In this document: in pieces, positions 8,415 to 19,184 of the stretch
Layout: each line of letters begins with the position of its first letter
Position numbering within the stretch: position 1 is the stretch's first letter
Source of the DNA: Allostreptomyces psammosilenae
GTDB taxonomy: Bacteria; Actinomycetota; Actinomycetes; Streptomycetales; Streptomycetaceae
Assembly (NCBI RefSeq): GCF_013407765.1
Contig: NZ_JACBZD010000002.1
Span: forward strand, 444,001 to 508,000
DNA: 64,000 nucleotides
Reading direction: 5' to 3'
The notes under the pieces: model-generated
What the model saw: only the letters and a program-made list of their open reading frames with translations
What the model was told of the DNA's origin: nothing
Database searches by the model: none
Translations under genes and position numbers: made by a program

Positions 8415-9008
8415 ATGCCCCACGACACGGAATCCGTTTCCCCGCCGATGTCCGAGCGGCGCGCCGAACTGCTCCGCGCCACGCTCGCCTACGTGGCCGA
8501 ACACAGCCTCTCCGACCTCTCGCTGCGCCCGCTGGCGGCGGCGATCGGGTCCAGCCCGCGCGTGCTGCTGTACCTGTTCGGTTCCAAGGAGGGGCTGATC
8601 CGCGAACTGCTCGCGGCCAACCGCGCCGAGCAGCTCGACCTGGTGCGGCGGGCCGTCGAGGGCGCCCACACCCCGCGCGGGGCGCTGGAGCGGCTGTGGG
8701 AGTGGCTGGTCGACCCCGTCCACCGCAACGTGATGCGGCTGTTCTTCGAGGGCTACGTCCGCGCCTTCGACGACTCCGGGGCCCCCGGCCCCTGGCACGG
8801 CGTCGCCCGGGCCTCGCTGGAGGAGTGGCTGCCGCTGATGGAGCGGGTGCTGGAGCCCTGCCGCGCCCAGGGGCGCGAGGTGCCGGCGACGCTGGTGCTG
8901 GCCACCCTGCGCGGCCTGCTGCTGGACCTGCTGGCCGACGACGACGTCGAGCGGGTCGACGCCGCCTGGCGCGCCTTCCTCGACCGCTGCCTGCCCCAGG
9001 AGGGCTGA
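8415..9008 (+). CDS. TetR-family transcriptional regulator
   Basis: 197 residues from ATG 8415, with GGAGG 9 bases upstream. The N-terminal helix-turn-helix is at about 15-60 (RRAELLRATLAYVAEHSLSDLSLRPLAAAIGSSPRVLLYLFGSKEGLIRELLAANR), although the usual KxxLYxYF motif is replaced by PRVLLYLFGSK. The C-terminal ligand domain is all-helical, as usual. It is divergent from the GNAT gene with a perfect palindrome in the shared control region. Confidence 0.9.
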   Translation: MPHDTESVSPPMSERRAELLRATLAYVAEHSLSDLSLRPLAAAIGSSPRVLLYLFGSKEGLIRELLAANRAEQLDLVRRAVEGAHTPRGALERLWEWLVDPVHRNVMRLFFEGYVRAFDDSGAPGPWHGVARASLEEWLPLMERVLEPCRAQGREVPATLVLATLRGLLLDLLADDDVERVDAAWRAFLDRCLPQEG

Positions 9009-9094
9009 GGCGGCCTGCCCGGGGCGTGGGCCCGGGACGCGGGGGCGCGGGGCGCGTGGCACGCGTGGCGGCGGCGCACTGGGAGGATGAGGGG

Positions 9095-9961
9095 GTGAAC
9101 GGCGTACTCGTACTCGCAGGCACCCCCATCGGCGACGTCTCCGACGCGCCGCCCCGGCTCGCCCAGGAGCTGGCCGCGGCGGACGTGGTGGCCGCCGAGG
9201 ACACCCGGCGGCTGCGCCGGCTGACCACGGCGCTGGGCGTGACCCCGCCGGGCCGGGTCGTCTCCTACTTCGAGGGCAACGAGACGGCCCGCACCCCCGA
9301 ACTGCTGGAGCACCTGCTGGCGGGCGAGCGGGTGCTGCTGGTCACCGACGCCGGGATGCCCTCGGTCTCCGACCCGGGATACCGGTTGGTGGCGGCGGCC
9401 GTGGAGCGGGGGGTGCGGGTGACGGCGGTGCCCGGACCGTCCGCCGTGCTCACCGCGCTCGCGCTGTCCGGGCTCCCGGTGGACCGCTTCTGCTTCGAGG
9501 GCTTCCTGCCGCGCAAGGCCGGTGAACGAGCCGCCCGGCTGCGTGAGGTGGCCGCCGAGCCGCGCACGCTCGTCTACTTCGAGGCCCCGCACCGCCTGGC
9601 CGCCTCGCTCGCCGACATGGCCGCCGCCTTCGGGGCGGACCGGCCGGCGGCCGTCTGCCGGGAGCTGACCAAGACCTACGAGGAGGTCCGGCGCGGTCCG
9701 CTCGCAGAGCTGGCCGACTGGGCGGCCGAGGGCGTGCGCGGGGAGATCACCGTGGTGGTCGCCGGCGCCCCGGCGGCGGAGGCCGGCCCCGTCGACCCGG
9801 CCGAGCTGGCCCGCCGGGTGGCGGAGCGGGAGGCCGGCGGACAGCCCCGCAAGGAGGCGATCGCCGAGGTGGCGGCGGAGGTGGGACGTCCCAAGCGGGA
9901 GGTCTTCGACGCGGTGGTGGCGGCGAAGAACGCGGACGCCGGGAACGGCGGCGGCCGCTGA
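9095..9961 (+). CDS. rsmI: 16S rRNA (cytidine-1402-2'-O)-methyltransferase RsmI
   Basis: 288 residues, GTG start at 9095 with GGAGG 8-9 bases upstream. It belongs to the tetrapyrrole-methylase (SAM) fold. Family landmarks: LAGTPIGDVSDAP at the N-terminus, the AEDTRRLRRL segment, YFEGNE, LVTDAGMPSVSDPGYRLV, VPGPSAVLTALALSGLP, FEGFLPRK, and YFEAPHRLAASLADM. RsmI 2'-O-methylates C1402 of 16S rRNA in the decoding centre. The length is typical. The gene begins the core plus-strand block that continues to ispE. Confidence 0.95.
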   Translation: MNGVLVLAGTPIGDVSDAPPRLAQELAAADVVAAEDTRRLRRLTTALGVTPPGRVVSYFEGNETARTPELLEHLLAGERVLLVTDAGMPSVSDPGYRLVAAAVERGVRVTAVPGPSAVLTALALSGLPVDRFCFEGFLPRKAGERAARLREVAAEPRTLVYFEAPHRLAASLADMAAAFGADRPAAVCRELTKTYEEVRRGPLAELADWAAEGVRGEITVVVAGAPAAEAGPVDPAELARRVAEREAGGQPRKEAIAEVAAEVGRPKREVFDAVVAAKNADAGNGGGR

Positions 9962-10210
9962 TCGCTGTCGCCGATCCGGGCGAAGCGGTCAGATAATGGG
10001 TAAAAGGTTCTTCACGAGCGTAAAGCGGCGGGTGGCGCGCCGGGCGGGACGCATCGCGATCCCTCCAAAACCGGGCCAAGAGTTGGCAAGAGCGGCATGC
10101 CGACCGTGCAGACAGGAGCACCGTAGGAGCGAGAAGCATCACCGAGCCGACCGATCCCGATCGAGCGGACCGGCCCGCGCGGGACCCACGGAAGGACGAG
10201 GAGACCGCGA
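9962..10210 (+). promoter_or_regulatory. Leader region before the zinc-ribbon gene
   Basis: 249 bases without a gene, locally richer in A/T than the surroundings around 9985-10010 and 10070-10100. A promoter for the zinc-ribbon gene probably lies here, but I cannot assign -35/-10 boxes with confidence. An AGGACGAGGAG ribosome binding region ends just before ATG 10211. Confidence 0.35.
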
Positions 10211-10687
10211 ATGAGTGAGATCGCCACACCGAAGCCCGGCAGTGCCACCGCCACGCCCGGCGTGGGCACCGGCACCGCCCTCGGCTCCGCCGCCGGAGCC
10301 CTGCGCGCGCGGCGACCCGCGCGCGAGGCGTACGCCTTCGTCTGCATGCACTGCGGCCGGGGCTGGGAGCACTCCTACGAGATCCGCCACTACGCCGGCC
10401 GGGACGGCCGCGAGCACGTCAGCTACCTCACCGAGAGCGGTGAGGTGGTGCCCTCCCCGCTGCTGCACCCCCGCTGCCCCAGCTGCACCAGCACGGTCGT
10501 CCGGATCATGAGCTCCGGCAAGGTCTCCGCCGTGCAGCACTGGGCGAGCTCCCACCACATCCCCCGGCGCGGCGACCTCACGGCCAACGACGTGGAGTGG
10601 CCGAGGCGCCGGCGCGACCCGCACCGCCCGTCATGGCTGCGCCGCGTCCTGGACCACCTGCGGCCGAGCCACCGCCCCGCGCACTGA
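10211..10687 (+). CDS. Zinc-ribbon-like protein of unknown function
   Basis: 158 residues from ATG 10211 with a good ribosome binding site. The first 35 residues are Gly/Ala/Thr-rich. The body carries two cysteine pairs, CMHCG (about 46-49) and CPSCT (about 94-97), spaced as in a treble-clef or ribbon zinc site, and a basic C-terminus (WPRRRRDPHRPSWLRRVLDHLRPSHRP). The aromatic region HSYEIRHYAGRDGREHVSYL lies between the cysteine pairs. I do not recognise a function. The basic tail and zinc ribbon would suit nucleic-acid or protein binding. Confidence 0.8.
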   Translation: MSEIATPKPGSATATPGVGTGTALGSAAGALRARRPAREAYAFVCMHCGRGWEHSYEIRHYAGRDGREHVSYLTESGEVVPSPLLHPRCPSCTSTVVRIMSSGKVSAVQHWASSHHIPRRGDLTANDVEWPRRRRDPHRPSWLRRVLDHLRPSHRPAH

Positions 10688-10796
10688 CGGCCCGCGCACC
10701 GGCGGCCTGGCGCACCGACCGCCCCGCGCGCTGACGCCACGGCCCAGCGCCGCCGCGAAGGACCGATTCCGACCACCACCACCACCGCCGACCGAT

Positions 10797-10831
10797 CCGG
10801 CCGGGGCCCCGGGCCGTGGGGCCCCGGCCGG
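10797..10831 (+). terminator. 14-bp perfect GC hairpin in the 393-bp gap before tatD
   Basis: CCGGCCGGGGCCCC and its exact reverse complement are separated by 7 bases. It lies about 110 bases past the zinc-ribbon stop, so it is a likely factor-assisted terminator. The rest of the gap 10688-11080 is GC-rich low-complexity sequence with no other feature I can support; the tatD promoter presumably lies in its second half. Confidence 0.6.
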
Positions 10832-11080
10832 CCGCCGTTGCCGCCGTTCCCGCCGGGTCCGGTGGGCCCGGCGCGGGCGGCGCCGCACCGCGCCGACCCG
10901 GAGGCGACCGGCCGCCTCCGCCGCACCGGCGCCGCCGTGGCAGGGTGGAGTCCTCTACCACCGGGCGCACGCCCCCCGCCCGCCATGGGCGGCGCGGACC
11001 GCGGCCCGGCCCTGCCCGGCGACGGCCGGCAGGTGAACGACACCGGGTAGGGACAGGCAGGGAAGGGAGAGCGGCGCAGC

Positions 11081-11980
11081 ATGGCCACGGCACGCAAGGG
11101 GCGCGGCGGCGAGCGGGAGCGGGACGCGAGCGCGCCCCCGGACCCGGAACCGCTGCGCGTCCCGGTCGCGGACAGCCACACCCACCTCGACATGCAGGGC
11201 GGCGACCCCGACGAACTGGTCGCCCGGGCCGCCGCCGTCGGCGTCACCACCCTCATCCAGGTCGGCTGCGACCTGGAGGGATCCCGGTGGGCGGCCGACT
11301 TCGCGGCCACCCGGGAGACCGTCCACGCCACCGTCGCCCTGCACCCCAACGAGGCCCCCCGGCTGGTGCACGGCGACCCAGACGACTGGAGCGGCCTGCG
11401 TCGCCCGCCCGGCGGCGACCGCGCCCTGGACGAGGCGCTCGCCGAGATCGACCGGCTGGCCGCCCTCCCGCAGGTCGTCGGCGTCGGCGAGACCGGACTG
11501 GACTACTTCCGCACCGGGCCGGAGGGCGTCGAGGCGCAGCAGCTCTCCTTCCGCCGCCACATCGACATCGCCAAGCGGCACGGCAAGGCGCTGATGATCC
11601 ACGACCGGGAGGCCCACGCCGACGTGCTGCGCATCCTCCAGGAGGAGGGCGCGCCGGAGACCGTGGTGTTCCACTGCTACTCCGGGGACACCGAGATGGC
11701 GAAGGTCTGCGCCGAGCACGGCTACTACATGTCGTTCGCCGGCAACGTCACCTTCGGGTCCGCCCAGCCGCTGCGCGACGCCCTGGCCGTGGCCCCGGCC
11801 GAACTGCTGCTGGTCGAGACGGACGCGCCGTTCCTCACCCCCAAGCCGTACCGGGGCCGGCCGAACGCCTCCTACCTCATCCCCTGGACGCTGCGCGCGA
11901 TGGCCGAGGTCAAGGGGATGGACGAGGACGACCTCGCCGCGGCGGTCGCCGCCAACACGGCCCGGGCCTTCCGGCTGTAG
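11081..11980 (+). CDS. tatD: TatD-family metal-dependent hydrolase
   Basis: 299 residues. The TIM-barrel metal sites are visible: H33xH35 in DSHTHLDM, GVGETGLDYF with the glutamate ligand, MIHDREAH, FHCYSGD, and the terminal aspartate motif ETDAPFLTPKPYRG. The family acts as 3'-5' exonuclease or DNase on damaged or single-stranded DNA. The first 25 residues are a charged extension. ATG 11081 follows a GGGAGA element 10-12 bases upstream. In actinomycetes tatD commonly precedes ksgA; here metG lies between them. Confidence 0.93.
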   Translation: MATARKGRGGERERDASAPPDPEPLRVPVADSHTHLDMQGGDPDELVARAAAVGVTTLIQVGCDLEGSRWAADFAATRETVHATVALHPNEAPRLVHGDPDDWSGLRRPPGGDRALDEALAEIDRLAALPQVVGVGETGLDYFRTGPEGVEAQQLSFRRHIDIAKRHGKALMIHDREAHADVLRILQEEGAPETVVFHCYSGDTEMAKVCAEHGYYMSFAGNVTFGSAQPLRDALAVAPAELLLVETDAPFLTPKPYRGRPNASYLIPWTLRAMAEVKGMDEDDLAAAVAANTARAFRL

Positions 11981-12367
11981 CCGCGGGCCGGCGCGGGGTC
12001 GTCGCGGCGCCGTCGCGGGTCGTCGCGGCGTTGCCGCGGGGCCGTGGCGGGGTCGTCGCGGCGCCGGGGGAAAGCCGGCGCGGACCCGCACCCCGCGCGC
12101 ACTACCATGGGGCGGGGCGGTATCCGCCGCCCCGCCCGTGCAACGCCCCGCACGCCCGCCCCGGGCGACGAGACGTCGAGCACCGCGAAACCAGACGATC
12201 GCGATCGCGGCCGGCCGCCGCCGGTCGCGGACGCCGCCGTCCGCGGTGACCGGCCCCGCGGCGTCCGTACCCCGGTGACCGGTCCATCCCCGGTCGCCGG
12301 TGGGGGACACCGCACGCTCCGGCGGGCGCCGCACGGCGTGTGGACGTTCCCGACGGAGAAGGCGAGT
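11981..12367 (+). other. tatD-metG intergenic region with short repeats and a hairpin
   Basis: 387 bases. Bases about 11994-12068 hold three imperfect copies of a GGTCGTCGCGGCG-type unit. An 11-bp perfect stem, GGGCGGGGCGG/CCGCCCCGCCC with a 6-base loop, lies at 12110-12137 and may terminate tatD or act in the metG leader. No T-box or other recognisable riboswitch core was seen. The metG promoter is not assignable by eye. Confidence 0.5.
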
Positions 12368-14077
<1,710 letters not shown>

Positions 14078-14139
14078 CGGCCCGGGGCGAGGCGACGGCG
14101 GTGATGGCGGTGGCAGGAGACGACCGAAGGGACGAGGGC

Positions 14140-15027
14140 GTGGACGGCGAGGAGACCCCGGCCGCCCGCGCCGTCCCGGACGACGCGCTGCTCGGGCCCG
14201 CCGACGTCCGCGAGCTGGCGACGGCCCTCGGGGTCCGGCCGACCAAGCAACTCGGCCAGAACTTCGTGATCGACGCCAACACCGTGCGCCGGATCGTCCG
14301 CACCGCGCGGGTGCGGCCAGACGACACGGTGGTGGAGGTCGGCCCCGGCCTCGGCTCGCTCACCCTCGCCCTGCTCGGCGCCGCCGAACGGGTCGTGGCC
14401 GTGGAGATCGACCCGGTGCTGGCCGGCGCCCTGCCGCAGACCGTGCGTGCCCGGATGCCGGAGCGCGCCGACCGCTTCTCGCTGGTGCACTCCGACGCCA
14501 TGGCCGTCACCGAACTGCCCGGCCCGGCCCCCACCGCGCTGGTGGCCAACCTGCCGTACAACGTGGCGGTGCCGGTGCTGCTGCACATGCTGGCCACCTT
14601 CCCCAGCATCGAGCGCACGCTGGTGATGGTGCAGTCCGAGGTCGCCGACCGGCTGGCCGCGCGCCCCGGCTCCCGGGTCTACGGAGTGCCGTCGGTCAAG
14701 GCCGCCTGGTACGCGGACGTGGCCCGGGCCGGCGCGATCGGCCGGAACGTCTTCTGGCCCGCCCCGAACGTCGACTCCGGCCTGGTCTCGCTGGTCCGCC
14801 GGGAACCGCCGGCCACCCGCGCCCGGCGGGAGGAGGTGTTCGCCGTCGTCGACGCCGCCTTCGCGCAGCGCCGCAAGACGCTGCGGGCCGCGCTGGCCGG
14901 TTGGGCCGGCTCGGCGGCGCTCGCCGAGGAGGCGCTGCGGGCCGCCGGCATCGACCCGCGGCAGCGCGGCGAACAGCTCACCGTCGAGCAGTTCGCGGCA
15001 CTGGCCGAACAGCGCCCGCGGCCGTGA
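14140..15027 (+). CDS. rsmA: 16S rRNA dimethyladenosine transferase RsmA (KsgA)
   Basis: 295 residues from GTG 14140 with AAGGGA about 8 bases upstream. In-frame alternatives are GTG 14074 (overlapping the metG stop) and ATG 14104. It dimethylates A1518 and A1519 of 16S rRNA, a late small-subunit assembly step. Landmarks: [21 protein letters not shown] motif [20 protein letters not shown], and the catalytic NLPYNVAVP (motif IV, N-L/I-P-Y). The C-terminal helical domain has [12 protein letters not shown]. Sits in the conserved rsmA-ispE order. Confidence 0.95.
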   Translation: MDGEETPAARAVPDDALLGPADVRELATALGVRPTKQLGQNFVIDANTVRRIVRTARVRPDDTVVEVGPGLGSLTLALLGAAERVVAVEIDPVLAGALPQTVRARMPERADRFSLVHSDAMAVTELPGPAPTALVANLPYNVAVPVLLHMLATFPSIERTLVMVQSEVADRLAARPGSRVYGVPSVKAAWYADVARAGAIGRNVFWPAPNVDSGLVSLVRREPPATRARREEVFAVVDAAFAQRRKTLRAALAGWAGSAALAEEALRAAGIDPRQRGEQLTVEQFAALAEQRPRP

Positions 15028-15123
15028 GGGTCGGGGGAGGCGCCGCCGAGCGGCGCCTGCCCCCTTCCCCGTGTCCGCTTCCCCTCCGTTCTCTTCCGCC
15101 TCTCCCGTCCTGGAGCCCGACGC

Positions 15124-16119
15124 ATGTCCGCCGACCGCGCCACCGCCCCGGCCCCCGGCACCGCCTCGGTCACCGTCCGCGCCCCGGCCAAGGTGAACGT
15201 GCAGCTGGCCGTGGGCGGCCGGCGGGCCGACGGCTTCCACGCGCTGGCCACCGTCTTCCACGCCGTGTCGCTGTACGACGAGGTCACCGCCAGCACGCTG
15301 CCCGCCTCCGCGAGCGGTGAGCAGGGGACGGTGCGGATCACCGTCTCGGGCGCCGACGCCGCCCAGGTGCCGACCGACGGCGACAACCTCGCCGCCCGCG
15401 CCGCCACGCTGCTCGCCCGGCGGGCGGGCGTGCCGGGGGCCGTGCACCTGCACATCGCCAAGGACATCCCGGTGGCCGGCGGCATGGCCGGCGGCAGCGC
15501 CGACGCCGCCGCCGCGCTGCTGGCCTGCGACCGGCTCTGGGGCCTGGACACGCCGCGCGCCACCCTGCTGGAACTCGCCGCCGAGCTGGGCAGCGACGTG
15601 CCGTTCAGCCTGGTCGGCGGCACCGCGCTGGGCACCGGCCGGGGTGAGCGGCTGACACCGGTGGAGGTGGGCGGGACGCTGCACTGGGTGTTCGCGGTGG
15701 CCGACGGCGGCCTGTCCACCCCGGCCGTCTACGCCGAGTGCGACCGGCTGCGCCGCACCGACGGCGGAGGGGACGGCGAGGCCGACGTGCCCGCCCCCGA
15801 GGCCGCCCCCGAACTGCTCGCCGCGCTGCGCGCCGGGGACGCGAAGGCCGTCGGCGCCGCCCTGGCCAACGACCTCCAGCCGGCCGCGCTCTCGCTGCGC
15901 CCGGCGCTGGCCGCCACGCTGCGCGCCGGCCGGGAGGCCGGCGCCCTGGGCGCGCTGGTCTCCGGATCCGGCCCCACCTGCGCCTTCCTGGCCGAGGACG
16001 CCGAGGCGGCCGGCCGGCTGGCGACCGCGCTGGAGGCCTCCGGCACCTGCCGCGCCGCCCGCACGGCCACCGGCGAGGTGCCCGGCGCGGTGCTGCTGGC
16101 CGCGGCTGACTCGCCCTGA
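15124..16119 (+). CDS. ispE: 4-diphosphocytidyl-2-C-methyl-D-erythritol kinase
   Basis: 331 residues from ATG 15124 with GGAG about 10 bases upstream. A GHMP kinase that phosphorylates CDP-ME in the MEP isoprenoid pathway. Landmarks: APAKVNVQLAVGGRRADGFHALATVFHAVSLYD at the N-terminus, the GHMP phosphate loop PVAGGMAGGSADAAAALLA in the middle, GSDVPFSLVGGTALGTGRGE with the catalytic aspartate, and GALVSGSGPTCAFL near the C-terminus. It follows rsmA by 96 bases, the common order in Streptomyces. Confidence 0.96.
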   Translation: MSADRATAPAPGTASVTVRAPAKVNVQLAVGGRRADGFHALATVFHAVSLYDEVTASTLPASASGEQGTVRITVSGADAAQVPTDGDNLAARAATLLARRAGVPGAVHLHIAKDIPVAGGMAGGSADAAAALLACDRLWGLDTPRATLLELAAELGSDVPFSLVGGTALGTGRGERLTPVEVGGTLHWVFAVADGGLSTPAVYAECDRLRRTDGGGDGEADVPAPEAAPELLAALRAGDAKAVGAALANDLQPAALSLRPALAATLRAGREAGALGALVSGSGPTCAFLAEDAEAAGRLATALEASGTCRAARTATGEVPGAVLLAAADSP

Positions 16120-16508
16120 CAGGCCTGACCAGCCGTGACAGGCTGACCAGCTTTGATAGTGCTACCCGGTAGGGGTAATCCGCCGGGTACCCCCAATTTC
16201 AAGATTGGCATGGGGGTGAGTGGGTGTGGCAGTCCCCTTTACGGGCTGTGGACAACTCCGGGGTGCGGGCTGCGGATGACCCGGGGGCGCGGGCTGTGGA
16301 CGTCCGGCTGGACGCGCGGGTGGGCAGGCACGCGGGCAGGCAGGCGCGGCAACAGGGATGCGGTTGCTCATCTGCGCTGCGGAGGCTTGGTGACTGGTTC
16401 GGTCGGGGGGCTGAGTCGGCTGTGGGGCGGGCCGGCGGTTGGTTCAGTCGGGAGTGTGGCGCCGGGGAGTCGTGGAAGCGGTGGCGGGGGAAGCCGCCTT
16501 TGAAATAC
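16120..16508 (+). other. ispE-SIP intergenic region
   Basis: About 390 bases with less GC than neighbours and no coding pattern. It starts with two imperfect tandem copies of an 18-base TGACAGG-CTGACCAGC unit (16117-16152). A 6-bp stem GGGGTA/TACCCC (16172-16193) overlaps a competing ACCCGG/CCGGGT pairing and could be an ispE terminator. A TGTGGACAA (16247-16255) is the reverse complement of the actinomycete DnaA-box consensus TTGTCCACA. Confidence 0.4.
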
Positions 16509-16527
16509 TAAGGTTAGGCTTGCCTTG
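16509..16527 (+). promoter_or_regulatory. Putative iron box (DmdR/IdeR/DtxR operator)
   Basis: TAAGGTTAGGCTTGCCTTG agrees with the actinobacterial iron-box consensus TTAGGTTAGGCTAACCTAA at 14 of 19 positions, including the whole AGGTTAGGCT core. It lies about 105 bases before the siderophore-interacting protein, in the only A/T-richer stretch near that gene. It predicts iron-dependent repression. Confidence 0.65.
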
Positions 16528-16631
16528 GTGTAGCTGCCGCTCGTCCCCGGCTCCGTGCCTCCCTCGCGGCGGCACGGCCGGCCCGGGCGCCGCACACCCG
16601 GAACACAGCCCCGCCAGCACGAGGAGACGGC

Positions 16632-17483
16632 GTGACCACCCAGTCGAGCCAGCCCGAACGCCCCGGTAGCCGTCAGTCCAGCGACCGCGTCACCCGCACG
16701 ACGTACCCGCTGCGCTTCCGGCGCCTCCGGGTCGCCCGGGTGACCCCGCTCACCCCCGCCATGGTGCGCGTCACCTTCACCGGCGACGACCTCCACGACT
16801 TCCAGACCCTCGGCTTCGACGACCACCTGAAGGTGATCGTCCCGCCGCCCGGCTCCGACAAGCCCGCCCTGCCCGAGATCGTGGACGGCCGCCCCTCCTT
16901 CCCCGGCGGCGCCCGCCCGGAGATGCGCGACTACACCCCACGTCGCTTCGATCCGGCCACCCGCGAGCTGGACATCGACTTCGTCCTGCACGGCGACGGC
17001 CCCGTCGCCACCTGGGCCGCCCAGGCCGCCCCGGGCCAGACCATCGTCACCGGTGGCCCGCGCGGCTCGAAGCTGGTCGCCGACGACTTCGACTGGTACC
17101 TCCTGGTCGGCGACGAGACGTGCCTGCCGGCGATCTCCCGGCGCCTGGAGGAACTGCCCGCCGGCGCCAGGGCCGTGGCCGTGGTGGAGGTGGCGGACGC
17201 GGCCGAGGAGCAGCGCGTCGAGACGGCGGCGGACGTCCGACTGCTCTGGCTGCACCGCGACGGCCGGCCCGCCGGCACCACCACGCTGCTGCCCGACGCC
17301 GTCCGCGCCCTGGACTTCCCGGCGGGCGAGTTCCACGCCTTCGTCGGGGGCGAGGCGGGCACGGTCCGACAGGTCCGCCGGCACCTGGTGGAGGAGCGCG
17401 GCCTGCCCAAGGAGCACCTGAACGCCAGCGGCTACTGGAAGCTCGGCGTCCGCGGCCACGACCACCACGAGCCGGTGGACTGA
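16632..17483 (+). CDS. Siderophore-interacting protein (FAD ferric-siderophore reductase)
   Basis: 283 residues, GTG 16632 with GAGGAGA 5-10 bases upstream. The FAD-binding domain starts around residue 25, with RDYTPRRFD as the R-x-Y-S/T flavin motif. The C-terminal SIP domain includes LLVGDETCLPAISRRLEELP and ends with VRRHLVEERGLPKEHLNASGYWKLG, where lysine and tryptophan positions are typical of ViuB/YqjH-like reductases. It reduces ferric-siderophores in the cytoplasm to free iron. A putative iron box precedes it. No siderophore biosynthetic gene is adjacent. Confidence 0.93.
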   Translation: MTTQSSQPERPGSRQSSDRVTRTTYPLRFRRLRVARVTPLTPAMVRVTFTGDDLHDFQTLGFDDHLKVIVPPPGSDKPALPEIVDGRPSFPGGARPEMRDYTPRRFDPATRELDIDFVLHGDGPVATWAAQAAPGQTIVTGGPRGSKLVADDFDWYLLVGDETCLPAISRRLEELPAGARAVAVVEVADAAEEQRVETAADVRLLWLHRDGRPAGTTTLLPDAVRALDFPAGEFHAFVGGEAGTVRQVRRHLVEERGLPKEHLNASGYWKLGVRGHDHHEPVD

Positions 17484-17547
17484 CCGGGCGCGCGGCTCCC
17501 GCGCGGCTGCTCGGCCTCGCGCGGACCCGTGCTACTCAGCCCCGATT

Positions 17548-17561
17548 GAGTATCCGTACTC
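17548..17561. promoter_or_regulatory. Short palindrome upstream of the acyltransferase
   Basis: GAGTA-TCCG-TACTC lies 36 bases before ATG 17598 in an A/T-richer pocket. It could be an operator or part of the promoter; no regulator gene adjoins it directly. Confidence 0.35.
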
Positions 17562-17597
17562 TTCAGCGACCCGGGCCGGCCCGAGCAGCATCGGGTC

Positions 17598-19145
17598 ATG
17601 AGTGAGGCAATATCCGCCCGCGCGCTGGCCGACGCCACTCCGGCCGGGCGCGACCGGGTCGTGGACCTGTTGCGGGTGGCGTCGCTGGCCGTGGTGATGC
17701 TCGGCCACTGGATGATGGGCGCCGTCTCGGCCGACCCGGACGGCCGGGTGGAGATCGGCAACATGCTCGCCGTCTACCCCAGCCTCCAGCCGCTGACCTG
17801 GCTCTTCCAGGTCGTCCCGGTCTTCTTCTTCGTCGGGGGCTTCTCGCACGCGCTCGCCTACCGCTCGGCCCGCCGCCGAGCCGGCGGCGCCGGACGCGGC
17901 GCCTACCCGGCGTTCCTGCGCGCCCGGCTCCAGCGTCTGCTGCGGCCGACGGCCCTCTTCGTCGGCGTCTGGCTGGGACTGGGACTCCTGCTCGCCCTCA
18001 CCGGGCTGGACGGCCAGGGGGAACTGGGCCGCGCCGCCGCCCGGCTGGCCGCCCAGCCGCTCTGGTTCATCGGGATCTACCTCGCCATGGTGGCGCTCAC
18101 CCCGCCCATGCTGCGGCTGCACGAACGCTACGGGGCGGCCGTGCCGGCGGCGCTGGCCGGCGCGGCGCTCACCGTGGACGTGCTGCGGTTCGCCGTGGGC
18201 GTGCCCTACCTGGAACTGCTCAACTTCGCCTTCGTCTGGCTGGCCGTGCACCAGTTGGGCTTCCTGCGCGCGGACGGACGGCTGGGCGGGCGCGGGTGGC
18301 GGGTGCCGGCTCTCCTCGCCGGGGGCGGGTTGCTGGCCGCCGTGGCCCTGGTCACCATCGGGCCGTATCCGCTCTCCATGGTGGGCATGCCGGGCGAACG
18401 GGTCTCCAACATGGCGCCGCCCACGGCAGCCCTGCTGGCCCACGCCGTGTGGCTGGTGGGCGCGGCGGAACTGCTGCGCCGGCCGCTGGCGGCCTGGGTG
18501 GCCCGGCCGGGCGTGTGGCGCGCGGTGGTGGCGGCCAACGGCGTCGCCATGACGGCCTTCCTGTGGCACCTGACGGCCCTGCTGGCCGCCTCCGGCGTGG
18601 CGCTCGCCGTCGGTCTGCGGTTCCCGGATCCCGGGACGGCGGCCTGGTGGCTCCAGCAGCCGCCGCGGCTGGTGGCGGCGGCCCTGCTGACCGCGGCCCT
18701 GGTGGCCGTCCTGCGCCGCGCCGAGCGACCGCCGGCGGCGTCGGCGCCCGCGACTGCTGCGACTGCTGGGCCTGCCGGGTCTGCCGGGCCTGCTGGGCCT
18801 GCCGGGCCTGCTGGGCCTGCCGGGTCTGCCGGTCCTGCCGGGTCTGGGGCAGCCGGGGCGCCTGGGGTTGTCGGGGCGGCTGGGGCGGTGCCGTCCGGAC
18901 GGCCGCGCGGTGTCCGCCGGCGCGGCTGGGTCGCCACGTTGGGCATCGTGCTGGCCCTGCTGGGCGTCCTCGGGGTCTCGCTGGTCGGGTTCGGCGGGCT
19001 GACCGAGGGGCACACGGCCGTGCTGATCGCCGTTCCGGTCACCGCCCCGGTCGCCGTGGCCCTCACCCTGGCGGGCTGGCTCCTGGTCGAGGCCGCCGGT
19101 GCCCGGGCCGTCCGGGTGGCGACCCGGCCCCGGCTGGGCGGCTGA
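17598..19145 (+). CDS. Acyltransferase-3-type integral membrane protein
   Basis: 515 residues. The first 370 carry about ten hydrophobic helices. The N-terminal pattern RVVDLLRVASLAVVMLGHWMM has the conserved D-x-LR and H of acyltransferase-3 (OafA/YrhL-like) enzymes, and FVGGFSHALAYRS matches the F-x-x-SGF region, with FVGG in place of F-ISG. Residues about 390-430 are a collagen-like Gly-Pro-Ala/Ser run made by a DNA microrepeat, followed by two more helices. The family O-acylates polysaccharides, lipids or antibiotics, but the acceptor cannot be predicted. The ribosome binding site is weak. The end is 39 bases from the convergent TetR gene. Confidence 0.8.
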   Translation: MSEAISARALADATPAGRDRVVDLLRVASLAVVMLGHWMMGAVSADPDGRVEIGNMLAVYPSLQPLTWLFQVVPVFFFVGGFSHALAYRSARRRAGGAGRGAYPAFLRARLQRLLRPTALFVGVWLGLGLLLALTGLDGQGELGRAAARLAAQPLWFIGIYLAMVALTPPMLRLHERYGAAVPAALAGAALTVDVLRFAVGVPYLELLNFAFVWLAVHQLGFLRADGRLGGRGWRVPALLAGGGLLAAVALVTIGPYPLSMVGMPGERVSNMAPPTAALLAHAVWLVGAAELLRRPLAAWVARPGVWRAVVAANGVAMTAFLWHLTALLAASGVALAVGLRFPDPGTAAWWLQQPPRLVAAALLTAALVAVLRRAERPPAASAPATAATAGPAGSAGPAGPAGPAGPAGSAGPAGSGAAGAPGVVGAAGAVPSGRPRGVRRRGWVATLGIVLALLGVLGVSLVGFGGLTEGHTAVLIAVPVTAPVAVALTLAGWLLVEAAGARAVRVATRPRLGG

Positions 19146-19184
19146 GCGGGTCGTTCGGGGATTGCGGGCGGCGTCGGCGGTGGC

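Noticed and set aside
9996-10214. Small open frame (72 residues) upstream of the zinc-ribbon gene
   Set aside because: No ribosome binding site, overlaps the real start, and the basic composition has no recognisable pattern.
11981-12367. T-box or other leader control of metG
   Set aside because: No T-box sequence or specifier-like structure was seen, and actinobacterial T-boxes are usually tied to ileS.
16153-16503. Gly/Trp-rich open frame in the ispE-SIP gap
   Set aside because: Composition is unlike the surrounding proteins, there is no ribosome binding site, and the region holds regulatory-looking DNA.
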